From the NCBI RefSeq assembly GCF_022750545.1, contig NZ_PUIC01000005.1, positions 273,581 through 337,580 on the forward strand: DNA of 64,000 nucleotides, read 5' to 3'. Below are positions 1 to 10,571 of this stretch, in pieces (within the stretch, counting starts at the first letter, position 1; each line of letters starts with the position of its first letter). Source of the DNA: Caulobacter sp. CCUG 60055 (GTDB lineage Bacteria; Pseudomonadota; Alphaproteobacteria; Caulobacterales; Caulobacteraceae). The position numbers and the translations under genes are program-made. The notes below the pieces were generated by a model. The model searched no databases and had not been told where the DNA came from. It saw only the letters and a list, made by a program, of their open reading frames with translations.

Positions 1-318
1 CGCCGCCAGGCCGACGCCGCCCGGCGCGCCCAGGCCGACCAGCAGCGCGCCCAGCAGATGCAGGCCCAGCATCAAGCCGACCAGCAGCGCTTCCAACAGG
101 CCCAGGCGCAACGGCAGGCCGAGCAGCAGCAGCGCGCCCAGCAAGCCCAGGCCCAGCGGCAGGCCGAACAGCAGCAACGCGCCCAGCAGGCCCAGGCTCA
201 GGCTCAGGCCGAACAGGCCCGGCAGCAGGCCGAGGCCGCCAAGCGCGCCCAGGCCAAGGCCGCGCACGACCCGGCGCAGGATCGCAAGGACGCCAAGGAC
301 CAATCGTCGAAGAACTGA
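1..318 (+). CDS. C-terminal part of a Gln/Ala-rich protein (5' truncated by window edge)
   Basis: The reading frame is open from the first base to a TGA at 316-318, so the gene starts outside the window; an internal ATG at 58 is probably not the start. The visible part (about 105 residues) is almost entirely Gln, Ala, Arg and Glu, strongly predicted to be helical or coiled coil, and ends in a charged Lys/Asp tail (DRKDAKDQSSKN). A tandem 15-residue repeat is visible. No enzyme motif can be seen. Such tails occur in envelope or cell-surface proteins of Caulobacterales, but the function cannot be inferred from this fragment. Confidence 0.7.
   Translation, partial: RRQADAARRAQADQQRAQQMQAQHQADQQRFQQAQAQRQAEQQQRAQQAQAQRQAEQQQRAQQAQAQAQAEQARQQAEAAKRAQAKAAHDPAQDRKDAKDQSSKN
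94..183 (+). repeat. Two 45-bp tandem repeats encoding a 15-residue Q/A/R unit
   Basis: Positions 94-138 and 139-183 encode the identical 15 residues QQAQAQRQAEQQQRA, followed by a degenerate third copy. The two DNA copies differ at several synonymous positions (for example caacaggcc against cagcaagcc), so the protein repeat is old enough to have drifted in DNA while the peptide is kept. Confidence 0.8.
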
Positions 319-418
319 GACTGGACGGTTCCCGGCGGCCGCGGCGCCGTTATAACTCGCTCCTGGCCGCTCGCTGTCCGGCCGCGTCTTGGGCCGGCTG
401 CGGCCGGCAGGAGCTTCG

Positions 419-1420
419 ATGAACCTCGCCCGCTTTCCGCGCCGCCGCTACACGCCCGCGCCCACGCCGATCGAACGCCTCGAACGCCTGAGCCGCCATC
501 TCGGCGGCCCGGACATCTACATCAAGCGGGACGACCAGACCGGCCTGACCGGCGGCGGCAACAAGACCCGCAAGCTGGAGTTCCTGGTCGCCGACGCCCT
601 GGCCAAGGGCTGCGACACCCTGATCACCGTCGGCGCGGTGCAATCGAACCACTGCCGCCTGACCCTGGCCGCCGCCGTGCGCGAGGGGCTGAAGTGCCGG
701 CTGGTCCTGGAACAGCGCGTGCCGGGCAGTTATCGGCGCGACGCCAGCGGCAACAACTTCCTGTTCGACCTGCTCGGCGTCGAGGCGGTGACGGTGGTCG
801 AGGCGGGGACAGATCTCGACGCGGCCATGCGCGCGCTCGCCGCCGACCTGGAGCGCGAGGGTCGGCGCGGCTACGTCATCCCCGGCGGCGGCTCCAACCC
901 CCTGGGCGCGCTCGGCTACGTCGCCTGCGCCGAGGAGCTGCTGGCCCAGACCTTCGACCTGGGGCTCGATCTCGACCACGTGGTCTGCGCCAGCGGCAGC
1001 GGCGGCACCCATGCGGGCCTGCTGGCCGGCCTCGTCGGCGCCAACGCCGGCCTGCCCTTGACCGGGATCAACGTCCGCCGCCCGCGCGCCGAGCAGGAAG
1101 CCAACATCCGCGCCCTGACCGAGAGCACCCTGGCCCTGCTCGGCGTCCGCGCGCCCCTGGCCGACGACGCCGTGATCGCCCTCGACGAGTGGGTGGGCCC
1201 CGGCTACTCGCTGCCCACCGACGAGATGGTCGAGGCCGTGCGCCTGCTGGCCCGGCTGGAGGGCGTGCTGCTCGACCCGGTCTATACCGGCAAGGCGTTC
1301 GCCGGCCTGATCGGCCTGATCCGGCGCGGCGCCTTCAAGGCCGGCGAGACGGTGCTGTTCGTGCACACCGGCGGCTCGCCCGCGCTCTACGCCTACCAGC
1401 CCGTGCTGCAGACGCCGTGA
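419..1420 (+). CDS. D-cysteine desulfhydrase / ACC deaminase family PLP enzyme
   Basis: Predicted 333-residue fold-type II PLP enzyme. The PLP lysine is K49 in GGGNKTRKLE, followed by the QSNH substrate-binding motif and a glycine-rich phosphate loop (SGSGGTHAG). Length and motifs fit the D-cysteine desulfhydrase / 1-aminocyclopropane-1-carboxylate deaminase family, which release ammonia from small D-amino acids or analogues. The ATG at 419 is preceded by GGCAGGAG; an upstream in-frame start would add ten unlikely residues. Its TGA overlaps the GTG of the next gene (GTGA), an Asp/Glu racemase family member, so the pair probably handles D-amino acids. Which substrate is used cannot be told from sequence. 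Confidence 0.85.
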   Translation: MNLARFPRRRYTPAPTPIERLERLSRHLGGPDIYIKRDDQTGLTGGGNKTRKLEFLVADALAKGCDTLITVGAVQSNHCRLTLAAAVREGLKCRLVLEQRVPGSYRRDASGNNFLFDLLGVEAVTVVEAGTDLDAAMRALAADLEREGRRGYVIPGGGSNPLGALGYVACAEELLAQTFDLGLDLDHVVCASGSGGTHAGLLAGLVGANAGLPLTGINVRRPRAEQEANIRALTESTLALLGVRAPLADDAVIALDEWVGPGYSLPTDEMVEAVRLLARLEGVLLDPVYTGKAFAGLIGLIRRGAFKAGETVLFVHTGGSPALYAYQPVLQTP

Positions 1421-2127
1421 GCCGCGTCGTCGGCGTCATAGGCGGCATGGGCCCGGCGGCGACGCTGGACTTCTACGCCAAGCTGATCGCCGCCACCCCG
1501 GCGACGCGCGAGCAGGACCACCTGCGCGTGCTGATCGACAGCAACCCCGGCGTGCCCGACCGCAACCTGGCCCTGGCCGGCGGCGCGCCTTCGCCAGAAG
1601 CGGCGCCGGGGCCGGTGCTGGCCGACATGGCCCGGGGCCTGGAGCGCGCCGGCGCCGACCTGCTGGTGATGGCGTGCAACACCGCCCACGCCTTCGAGGC
1701 CGACATCCGCCGGGCGGTGGCCATCCCCTTCGTCAGCATCATCACCGAAACCGCCGACGCCGTGCGGCGCGAGCATCCGACAGCCCGGCGCGTCGGCCTG
1801 CTGGCGGCGGCGGGCTGCCTTGAGGCGGGACTGTACCAGCGGGCCCTGGCCGAGCGCGGCGCCGAGCCGGTGGTCGCCGAGGGGGCGCTGCGCGAGCGGT
1901 TCATGACCCTGCTCTACCGCGTCAAGCTCGGCGAGGTCGGCCAGGGCGCCCGCGACGAGATGCGCGCCATCGCGGAGGCCTTGATCGACCAGGGCGCCGA
2001 GGTGATGGTGGCCGCCTGCACCGAGGTTCCCCTGGTCATCGGCCAGGAAGACCTGCCCGTCCCGCTGATCGATTCGAGCGCCGTCCTCGCCCGGCGCGCG
2101 GTCGCCCTGGCCCTCGCCGCCGACTGA
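1417..2127 (+). CDS. Aspartate/glutamate racemase family protein
   Basis: Predicted 236 residues, cofactor-independent racemase family (Asp/Glu/hydantoin racemase). It opens with the family signature VVGVIGGMGPAAT and has the two catalytic cysteines, C87 in MACNTAH and C201 in AACTEVPL, the pair that abstracts and donates the alpha proton. The GTG start at 1417 overlaps the stop of the D-cysteine desulfhydrase-like gene, indicating translational coupling. Known members racemise aspartate or glutamate; the neighbour suggests broader D-amino acid metabolism. Specificity is an inference only. Confidence 0.88.
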   Translation: MSRVVGVIGGMGPAATLDFYAKLIAATPATREQDHLRVLIDSNPGVPDRNLALAGGAPSPEAAPGPVLADMARGLERAGADLLVMACNTAHAFEADIRRAVAIPFVSIITETADAVRREHPTARRVGLLAAAGCLEAGLYQRALAERGAEPVVAEGALRERFMTLLYRVKLGEVGQGARDEMRAIAEALIDQGAEVMVAACTEVPLVIGQEDLPVPLIDSSAVLARRAVALALAAD

Positions 2128-2163
2128 CGGCGGGATCGGCCGCCCCCGCAAGGAGTCTCGCCC

Positions 2164-3837
2164 ATGGCCGACGCCGCCCTTCATCGCCGTCGCTTCCTGC
2201 TCGCGGCGGCGGCCGTCGGCGCGGCGCCGGCCGTCGCCAGAGCCGCCGAGCCGGGCCTGCTGCTGCATGGCGGCCCGATCTACACCGGCCGCGACGACGC
2301 CCCGCGCGCCGAGGCGGTGCTGACGCGCGGCAAGCGCATCGTCTTCGTCGGCGCGCTGTCGGAGGCCCGGGCGCTGGCCGCCGGCGCCCGCGAGATCGAC
2401 CTGAAGGGCGCGGCCGCCTATCCCGGCTTCGTCGACGCCCACGCCCACATGACCGAGATCGGGCTGCAGTCCTTCGTCCTCGACCTGACCGGGACGACCT
2501 CGGTCGCCGACCTGCAGGCGCGCCTGCGCGCCTACGCCCAGGCCAATCCGGGCCCAGGGTCGATCTTCGGGCGCGGCTGGATCGAGACCCACTGGCCCGA
2601 CAAGCGCTTCCCCAATCGCGACGACCTCGACGCCGTCGTTCCCGACCGGCCGGTGCTGCTCGGCCGCTCGGACGGCCATGCCGGCGTGGCCAACAGCCAG
2701 GGCCTGGTCCTGGCGGGGATCGCGCCGGCGACGCCCGATCCGGACGGCGGGCAGATTCTGCGCGACGGCTCCGGCCGCCCCAATGGCATGCTGGTCGACC
2801 ACGCCTGGGGCGAGGCCGAGCATCGGCTGCCCGACGCGCCGACGGCCGTCCGCCGCGAGGCGCTGCGGCGGGCCGACCGCCTCTACCTGTCGCGAGGCTG
2901 GACCGGCCTGCACCATATGAGCGTGTCGGCTGAAGACCTCGGCCTGCTGCGGGGCTTGGCCGGCGACCGGGGGATCGCGCTGCGCGTCGACAACTTCATG
3001 GCGCCGGAGGCCGCCGACGACGTGCTGGCCAGGGGGCCGTCCGCCGACCCCACCGGCCTCGTCCGGGTGCGGGGCGTCAAGATGTACATGGACGGCGCCC
3101 TGGGCTCGCGCGGCGCGGCGCTGCTGGCCCCCTACGCCGACTCGCCCGGCTCGACCGGCCTGCTGCTCTCCGATCCGGCGCGGATGGCCCCGATCCTCGA
3201 CCGCGCCTGGAAAAGCGGCGCCCAGGTCGCCACCCACGCCATCGGCGACCGGGGCAATCGCCTGGTCCTCGACGGCTATCAGGCGGCGTTCGCCCGCGCC
3301 GGCGGCGAGGGCCGCCGCGCCCGCTGGCGGGTCGAGCACGCCCAGATCCTGGCGCCGGCCGACATCCCCCGTTTCGCCAGGCTGGGCGTCATCGCCTCGA
3401 TGCAGCCCTCCCACGCCATCGGCGACCTCTATTTCGCCGGCCAGCGCCTGGGCCCGGACCGGCTCAAGGGGGCTTACGCCTGGAAGAGCCTGCTCGATTC
3501 GGGCGCGGTGGTGTGCGCCGGCAGCGACGCGCCGGTCGAGAAGGGCGATCCGCTGATCGAGTTCTACGCCGCGACCTGGCGTCACGCCCTCGACGGCTTC
3601 GCCGGCCCCGACTGGGGCCTGGGCCAGGCGGTCAGCCGCCAGCGGGCCCTGGCCATGCTGACCAGGGCGCCGGCCTATGCGGTCGGCCGCGAGCATGAGC
3701 TGGGCGTGCTGGAAGCGGGCAAGCTGGCCGACCTGACGGTGTTCTCGACCGACATCATGACCGCGCCGCCGGCCGACATCCTCAAGGCCAGGGCGGTGTT
3801 GACGGTGGTGGACGGGGCGGTCGCCTACGAGGCGTGA
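2164..3837 (+). CDS. Exported amidohydrolase, YtcJ-like (amidohydrolase family 3)
   Basis: Predicted 557 residues. The N terminus has a twin-arginine-like signal (HRRRFLLAAAAVGAAP, then AVARA as cleavage region), so it is likely folded before export to the periplasm. The metal-binding HAHMTEIG motif follows the N-terminal composite sheet, with later conserved segments THAIGDRGN, VEHAQIL and SDAPVEKGDP, characteristic of YtcJ-type metal-dependent hydrolases. AAGGAGTC lies 8 bases before the ATG. The substrate is unknown; relatives hydrolyse N-substituted amides or formamides. Separate from the upstream pair by 36 bases and possibly in the same transcript. Confidence 0.85.
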   Translation: MADAALHRRRFLLAAAAVGAAPAVARAAEPGLLLHGGPIYTGRDDAPRAEAVLTRGKRIVFVGALSEARALAAGAREIDLKGAAAYPGFVDAHAHMTEIGLQSFVLDLTGTTSVADLQARLRAYAQANPGPGSIFGRGWIETHWPDKRFPNRDDLDAVVPDRPVLLGRSDGHAGVANSQGLVLAGIAPATPDPDGGQILRDGSGRPNGMLVDHAWGEAEHRLPDAPTAVRREALRRADRLYLSRGWTGLHHMSVSAEDLGLLRGLAGDRGIALRVDNFMAPEAADDVLARGPSADPTGLVRVRGVKMYMDGALGSRGAALLAPYADSPGSTGLLLSDPARMAPILDRAWKSGAQVATHAIGDRGNRLVLDGYQAAFARAGGEGRRARWRVEHAQILAPADIPRFARLGVIASMQPSHAIGDLYFAGQRLGPDRLKGAYAWKSLLDSGAVVCAGSDAPVEKGDPLIEFYAATWRHALDGFAGPDWGLGQAVSRQRALAMLTRAPAYAVGREHELGVLEAGKLADLTVFSTDIMTAPPADILKARAVLTVVDGAVAYEA

Positions 3838-4136
3838 GGCCGTTGCGAGACCGATCCTCTTTTGATTGTGTTTTTCTATTTTAGATTGCATTATGACGGT
3901 GCGGAACGCGTCGCCGCTCGTCGCCCCAGCATAATCGACGATACGGCGCGTTCGACGGGCGGCTTGGCCGGTCGACCATAGGAAAAGCCCCGGGAAGATC
4001 CTTGCGATCCGTCCCGTCCAGGTTCGACGCCACTTGCGCCGCCCGGGCGCCGCGTCTGGCTCCCCCCGCCAGGCGCGGCGCCTTTCCCGCCGTTCGCACG
4101 CTTGCGCGGCGGTCCCGATTCTCCCACCTTGAGGAT
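3838..4136. other. Intergenic leader with AT-rich patch
   Basis: About 300 bases between the amidohydrolase and the helicase. Positions 3855-3898 are strikingly T-rich for this genome (runs such as TTTTGATTGTGTTTTTC), and could hold a promoter or UP-like element. A 13-codon open frame (3893-3934, ATG to TAA) follows it, without a clear ribosome binding site. No RNA gene, hairpin terminator or repeat is visible. The rest is G+C rich and shows no further signal I can name. Confidence 0.5.
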
Positions 4137-6679
<2,543 letters not shown>

Positions 6680-6683
<4 letters not shown>

Positions 6684-6973
6684 GCGGCGAGGACGCCTGC
6701 CGCGTCGACGTCTGGCTATGGCGCGCCCGTTTCTTCAAGACGCGGTCGCTGGCGGCGCGGATGGTCGAGGAGGGCCGCGTGCGCCTGAGCCGGGCCGGCC
6801 AGGAGACGCGGCTGGACAAGCCCAGCCGCACGGTGCGTCCCGGCGACGGCCTGGTGTTCGCCGTCGACGGCCGCCTCACCGCCGTGCGCGTCGAGGGCCT
6901 GGGCGAGCGGCGCGGCCCGGCGGCGGAAGCCCAGGCGCTCTATTCGCCGCTCGACGCCGGACCGGTCGGTTGA
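6680..6973 (+). CDS. S4-domain RNA-binding protein (HslR/Hsp15-like)
   Basis: Predicted 97 residues. The S4 fold is recognisable from CRVDVWLWRARFFKTRSLA, the GRVRLSR strand and the RTVRPGDGLVF turn, as in the heat-shock protein Hsp15, which binds stalled 50S-nascent chain complexes. The GTG start overlaps the helicase stop (GTGA), so both are likely translated from one message, coupling an RNA helicase with an RNA-binding protein. The family is clear; the specific Hsp15 role is inferred. Confidence 0.85.
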
Positions 6974-7121
6974 GCTGAGCGAGCGGAGGCGATCCCGCCG
7001 TCCGCATGCAGATTTCCTGCGGCCGGCCGCGCACAACGTGCATTGACAACGGCGGCCGCGGACTCAAAAAGTCGCCCGCCCGCGCCCCAAGCGCAGGCTG
7101 ATACGGACGCCGCGAGTTCTG

Positions 7122-7463
7122 ATGACCTATATCGTCACCGACCCCTGCATCAAATGTAAGTACATGGACTGCGTCGAAGTCTGTCCGGTGGACTGCTTCT
7201 ACGAAGGCGAGAACTTCCTGGCGATCAATCCCGACGAGTGCATCGACTGCGGCGTGTGCGAGCCGGAATGCCCGGTCGACGCCATCAAGCCGGACACCGA
7301 GGACGATCCCGACGGCAAGTGGCTGCGGGTCAATTCCGAATACTCGCGCGTCTGGCCGAACATCACCGTCAAGGGCGAACCGCCGGCCGACCGCGACGAT
7401 TGGGAGCGCGTCGCCGACAAGTTCGAGAAGCATTTCAGCGAAAAGCCGGGCAAGGGCTCTTGA
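7122..7463 (+). CDS. fdxA: 7Fe ferredoxin FdxA
   Basis: Predicted 113 residues. The cysteine pattern is that of a seven-iron ferredoxin: C9, C17 and C50 for the 3Fe-4S cluster and C21, C40, C43 and C46 for the 4Fe-4S cluster, with the additional C12 and C25 seen in the Azotobacter FdI type. The acidic C-terminal extension ([12 protein letters not shown]..., residues 58 onward) is also typical. It is a cytosolic electron carrier. Adjacent fdxA-cdnL is a common alphaproteobacterial arrangement. The start is an ATG with only weak Shine-Dalgarno sequence. Confidence 0.93.
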   Translation: MTYIVTDPCIKCKYMDCVEVCPVDCFYEGENFLAINPDECIDCGVCEPECPVDAIKPDTEDDPDGKWLRVNSEYSRVWPNITVKGEPPADRDDWERVADKFEKHFSEKPGKGS

Positions 7464-7779
7464 CCCGGCGCGTCCGTCCCCCCGGCGGCGGCGGGCGCAA
7501 CCCTTTCATCTGACTCATTTTTGTGATACCGTCACAGACGACGTGGCGATAGCGCCTGCGCGCCCGCCCAACGTCGTGTCGAAAACAGCCGTCCCTAACC
7601 GGCGCGCGCCTGATCGAAGGCGAAGGGTGTCTTAGAGAACATTTCCCAATTCGATTTCGCCGCCCCGCCTTCGCGGGAGTGAGGACATTTTTGTCTCAGG
7701 CCGAGTCGAAAGCGTGCAGCGTGATGGTGCGGCGTACCGCTTCCCGGCCGGAAGCGGAAGACTGAAAAGAGGACTATCG
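7464..7779. promoter_or_regulatory. fdxA-cdnL intergenic region with TGTGA/TCACA inverted repeat
   Basis: A 316-base stretch before cdnL without a convincing gene. A perfect inverted repeat TGTGA-TACCG-TCACA lies at 7522-7536. It resembles a CRP/FNR-family half-site pair but the spacer is 5 rather than 6 bases. T-rich segments at 7516-7524 and 7686-7693 stand out in the G+C-rich background and could be core promoter parts. AAGAGGA at about 7765-7772 is the cdnL ribosome binding site. Confidence 0.45.
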
Positions 7780-8283
7780 ATGAGCAAGACCGGTCACGAG
7801 TTTTCCGTCGGGGATCACGTCGTTTACCCTGCCCACGGCGTAGGCAACGTGGTGGGGATCGAGACCCAGGAAGTGGCCGGCATCACGCTCGAAGTCTATG
7901 TCATCACCTTCGACCACGAGAAAATGACCCTGCGGGTCCCGACCAAGAAGGCCAAGACCGCGGGCCTGCGCCCGCTGGCGGCCAACGACGTCGTCACCCA
8001 GGCCCTGACCACCCTGAAGGGCCGCGCCCGGGTGAAGCGCACCATGTGGTCGCGCCGCGCCCAGGAATACGAAGCCAAGATCAATTCGGGCGACCTGATC
8101 TCGATCGCCGAGGTGGTCCGCGACCTGCACCGCGCCGACAACCAGCCGGAGCAGTCCTATTCCGAGCGCCAGCTCTATGAATCGGCCCTGGACCGCATGG
8201 CCCGCGAAGTCGCCGCCATCGAGCGCATCGACCGCGACGCCGCCATCGGCATCCTGACCAAGTCGCTGCAGAAGGCCGCCTGA
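7780..8283 (+). CDS. cdnL: CarD-family transcription regulator CdnL
   Basis: Predicted 167 residues starting MSKTGHEFSVGDHVVYPAHGVG, the CarD/CdnL RNA-polymerase-interacting (Tudor-like) domain, followed by an all-helical DNA-binding domain with the conserved W in KRTMWSRRAQEYEAKI. CdnL binds the RNA polymerase beta subunit and stabilises open complexes at sigma-70 promoters, including rRNA and growth genes in Caulobacter. The ATG at 7780 follows AAGAGGA; an upstream GTG at 7714 is in frame but would add an atypical N-terminal extension. A strong terminator follows. Confidence 0.93.
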   Translation: MSKTGHEFSVGDHVVYPAHGVGNVVGIETQEVAGITLEVYVITFDHEKMTLRVPTKKAKTAGLRPLAANDVVTQALTTLKGRARVKRTMWSRRAQEYEAKINSGDLISIAEVVRDLHRADNQPEQSYSERQLYESALDRMAREVAAIERIDRDAAIGILTKSLQKAA

Positions 8284-8317
8284 CGGCGGACCAACGCTCC
8301 GACGACGAGTTCGAAGA

Positions 8318-8346
8318 CGCCTCCCGCCTCGCGGGAGGCGTTTTTC
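8318..8346 (+). terminator. Rho-independent terminator of cdnL
   Basis: Perfect 10-bp stem CGCCTCCCGC / GCGGGAGGCG (8318-8327 with 8331-8340), 3-base loop, followed by TTTTT. It lies 35 bases after the cdnL stop. Confidence 0.92.
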
Positions 8347-8361
8347 GTTGGAGCCGCGCCC

Positions 8362-10515
8362 CTATCCGCCCGGCGCCGCCGGGCCGGCTCCCCGCACGAT
8401 GGTCAAGGAATAGGCCGGAAGGTCGAGCGCCGCGCCGCCCTTGAGGGTTCGATGCTCCGGCGGCAGCGAACGCGCCGGCCGGCTCTGTGGACCGGCGTCC
8501 TTCCAGGCGTACTGCGCGCCCGAATACTGGAACACCTCCAGCGGCCCGGTCAGCCCGCCGAGCGGGCCGGCCGCGCCCTTGAAGTCGATGCGGACCGGAT
8601 GGGCGCGGTCCTTGTCGCGGTTGACGATCATCAGCGCCCAGCGCCCGTCCGGCCGATGCGCGGCGTAGGCCGTGACCAGGACCTGCCCCTTGGCGTCGCG
8701 CAGGTTCGAGGCGGCGGGATACAGGGCGTGCACGCCGTCGCCGGGCTGGGCCCATTCGCCGGTCATCATCCGCGCGCCGTAATAGGCCGGCATCTTCCAC
8801 TTGGCCTGGCCGTTCTCGTCGGCCTGCCACAGCATCATGTTGCCATAGCCGGCGCAGGGCTGGTGCTGGTTGATCGGCACGTTCGGCGTGTAGCCGAACA
8901 GGTAGGTCGCGTCCCCGCCGAGCGTCATGAACTGGCCGACGATGTCGGCGTTGAGCAGGGCGCTGGGCAGCTCGGACATCGCCCGCCCGGAATAGGCCGA
9001 GAAGCCGTACTCGGCGATGATCCAGGGGATGTCGCGCGGCACGCCGTCGTCGTCCAGGCGCTTGAACAGGTCGGCCATCAGCGTGGTCTGGCGGATCAGC
9101 TTCTGGTCGATGCGCCCGCAGATGTCGTCGAACGGATAGTGCTCGAACGAGAAGAAGTTGAAGTCGCCCAGCCGCCCGCGATCCTTGAGGAACCTGACGA
9201 AGCGCCGGGTCCACGAGCGGTCGTCCTCGCGCTCCATCCACACGTCGGCGAAGCCGCTCTGGAAGCTGGGCCCGCCCAGCTTGATCGCCGGGTCGACGGC
9301 GTGGACGGCGTCGGCCACCTGCAGGTAGATCTCGGCGTAGTCCTCGGGCGAGCCGTACTGGCCGTCGGGCTCCTCGCCGATCTCGACCTGTTCGACCTTG
9401 TAGCCGCGCCGCTTGAGGAAGCGGATCTCGGCGGCGGCGTTCTCGGGCGTGTCGTAGAAGGCCGGAACCGGCGTCAGCATCGGCAGGCCGCTGGTCAGGC
9501 CGCCCCGGAAGATGCGGTCGAGGCCGGCCTGTTCGAGGTCGAGGTCCTTGTCGACCGCCCGGTGCCAGGGATCGGTCGAGGAGACGTGCATGACGCTCTG
9601 CGTCTCTTTCGACTTGCCGTGGCGGACGACGTCGCGCAGCCGCCCGGCCGGGTCGAGGGTCCCGAACGCCACCTCGCGCACGGCGTAGCCCAGGCCGTCG
9701 CGGACGTCGGTCGAGCCGGCCGGCGCCGTGCCCGAAGCCTTGCGCAGCATCAGGCGCAGGAAGCGGGTCTTCACCGGCTGGGGCGAAAGCTTCAGCGTGA
9801 CGTCGCCGCCGGTCGCGCCCCGCACCGCGCCGGCGGGGAAGGTCGCCCAGCGGCCGGCCGGGTCGTAGTCGTCGCTCCCCACCCAGTACTGCACGTCGTA
9901 ATCGACGGCGTAGGGATCGGCCCACTGGATGCGGGCGGCGTCGACCGGCTTCTCGCCGCCCAGGTCGACGATGGCCCATTGCGGCCGGGCCGGCGCATGG
10001 GTGTAGCGGCTGTCGAGATAGGGATTAGTCTTCCAGAACGTCTCGGGATCGCCGTCGTCGAGGCGCGAATAGCCGAGGTTGTTGGCCTGGTCGATGGTGT
10101 TGCCGCGGCGGGGCAGGTTGTAGCCGTGCGAGATCAGCACCGGCTTGGCCGGATCGTCGCTGGAGGTCCAGTAGCCCTGGGCGCGGGCCGGGTCGCTCCA
10201 GGTCCCCTCCTCGTTCCAGTGCCAGGCCTCGTTGCCCAGTTCGGTGCGCAGCCGGTAGGTCAGCTTGCGCAGGCCGCCCTCGCGCATGGCCGCGATGTTG
10301 TGCGGGGTCAGCACCAGATCGACGTCGTCGCGCCCCATGCCGTCGACGCCGCCGCCGAAGGCTTCGTCCGGCCGGAAGGTGTTGGCCGGCTTGCCGGCGG
10401 ACAGGTCGACGACGATGCGCCCTGGGGCGGCGGGCTTGCCGGCGGGCGCGGCGGCGGCGGGCGAAAGCGCGGCGGCCAGACACAGGACGGAACAGGCGAA
10501 ACGGAAGGCGGTCAT
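8362..10515 (-). CDS. Secreted glycoside hydrolase, clan-A-like, with discoidin domain
   Basis: Predicted 717 residues with a Sec signal peptide (FACSVLCLAAALSPAAA). After an N-terminal strand region, residues about 125-290 resemble a discoidin/F5-8 type C carbohydrate-binding domain (QWAIVDLGGEKPVDAARIQW...). The next part looks like a TIM-barrel glycosidase: EIGEEPDG near residue 380 could carry the acid/base Glu and IIAEYGFSAY near residue 500 the nucleophile Glu, as in GH39/GH51-type enzymes. A beta-sandwich C-terminal domain is likely (LMIVNRDKDRAHPV...). It probably degrades extracellular plant-type polysaccharide. The exact family is not recognised. Confidence 0.7.
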   Translation of the reverse strand: MTAFRFACSVLCLAAALSPAAAAPAGKPAAPGRIVVDLSAGKPANTFRPDEAFGGGVDGMGRDDVDLVLTPHNIAAMREGGLRKLTYRLRTELGNEAWHWNEEGTWSDPARAQGYWTSSDDPAKPVLISHGYNLPRRGNTIDQANNLGYSRLDDGDPETFWKTNPYLDSRYTHAPARPQWAIVDLGGEKPVDAARIQWADPYAVDYDVQYWVGSDDYDPAGRWATFPAGAVRGATGGDVTLKLSPQPVKTRFLRLMLRKASGTAPAGSTDVRDGLGYAVREVAFGTLDPAGRLRDVVRHGKSKETQSVMHVSSTDPWHRAVDKDLDLEQAGLDRIFRGGLTSGLPMLTPVPAFYDTPENAAAEIRFLKRRGYKVEQVEIGEEPDGQYGSPEDYAEIYLQVADAVHAVDPAIKLGGPSFQSGFADVWMEREDDRSWTRRFVRFLKDRGRLGDFNFFSFEHYPFDDICGRIDQKLIRQTTLMADLFKRLDDDGVPRDIPWIIAEYGFSAYSGRAMSELPSALLNADIVGQFMTLGGDATYLFGYTPNVPINQHQPCAGYGNMMLWQADENGQAKWKMPAYYGARMMTGEWAQPGDGVHALYPAASNLRDAKGQVLVTAYAAHRPDGRWALMIVNRDKDRAHPVRIDFKGAAGPLGGLTGPLEVFQYSGAQYAWKDAGPQSRPARSLPPEHRTLKGGAALDLPAYSLTIVRGAGPAAPGG

Positions 10516-10571
10516 GTTCAGGGCTTTAGCGGGCCGCGCGGCCGCAGCCTATCCGCGGAACGTGAAATCGC

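Noticed and set aside
3893-3934. Possible 13-codon leader peptide before the helicase
   Set aside because: No ribosome binding site, no hairpin following, and no meaningful amino-acid pattern.
7043-7072. TTGACA before fdxA as a sigma-70 -35 element
   Set aside because: No convincing -10 element at proper spacing; not enough to call a promoter.
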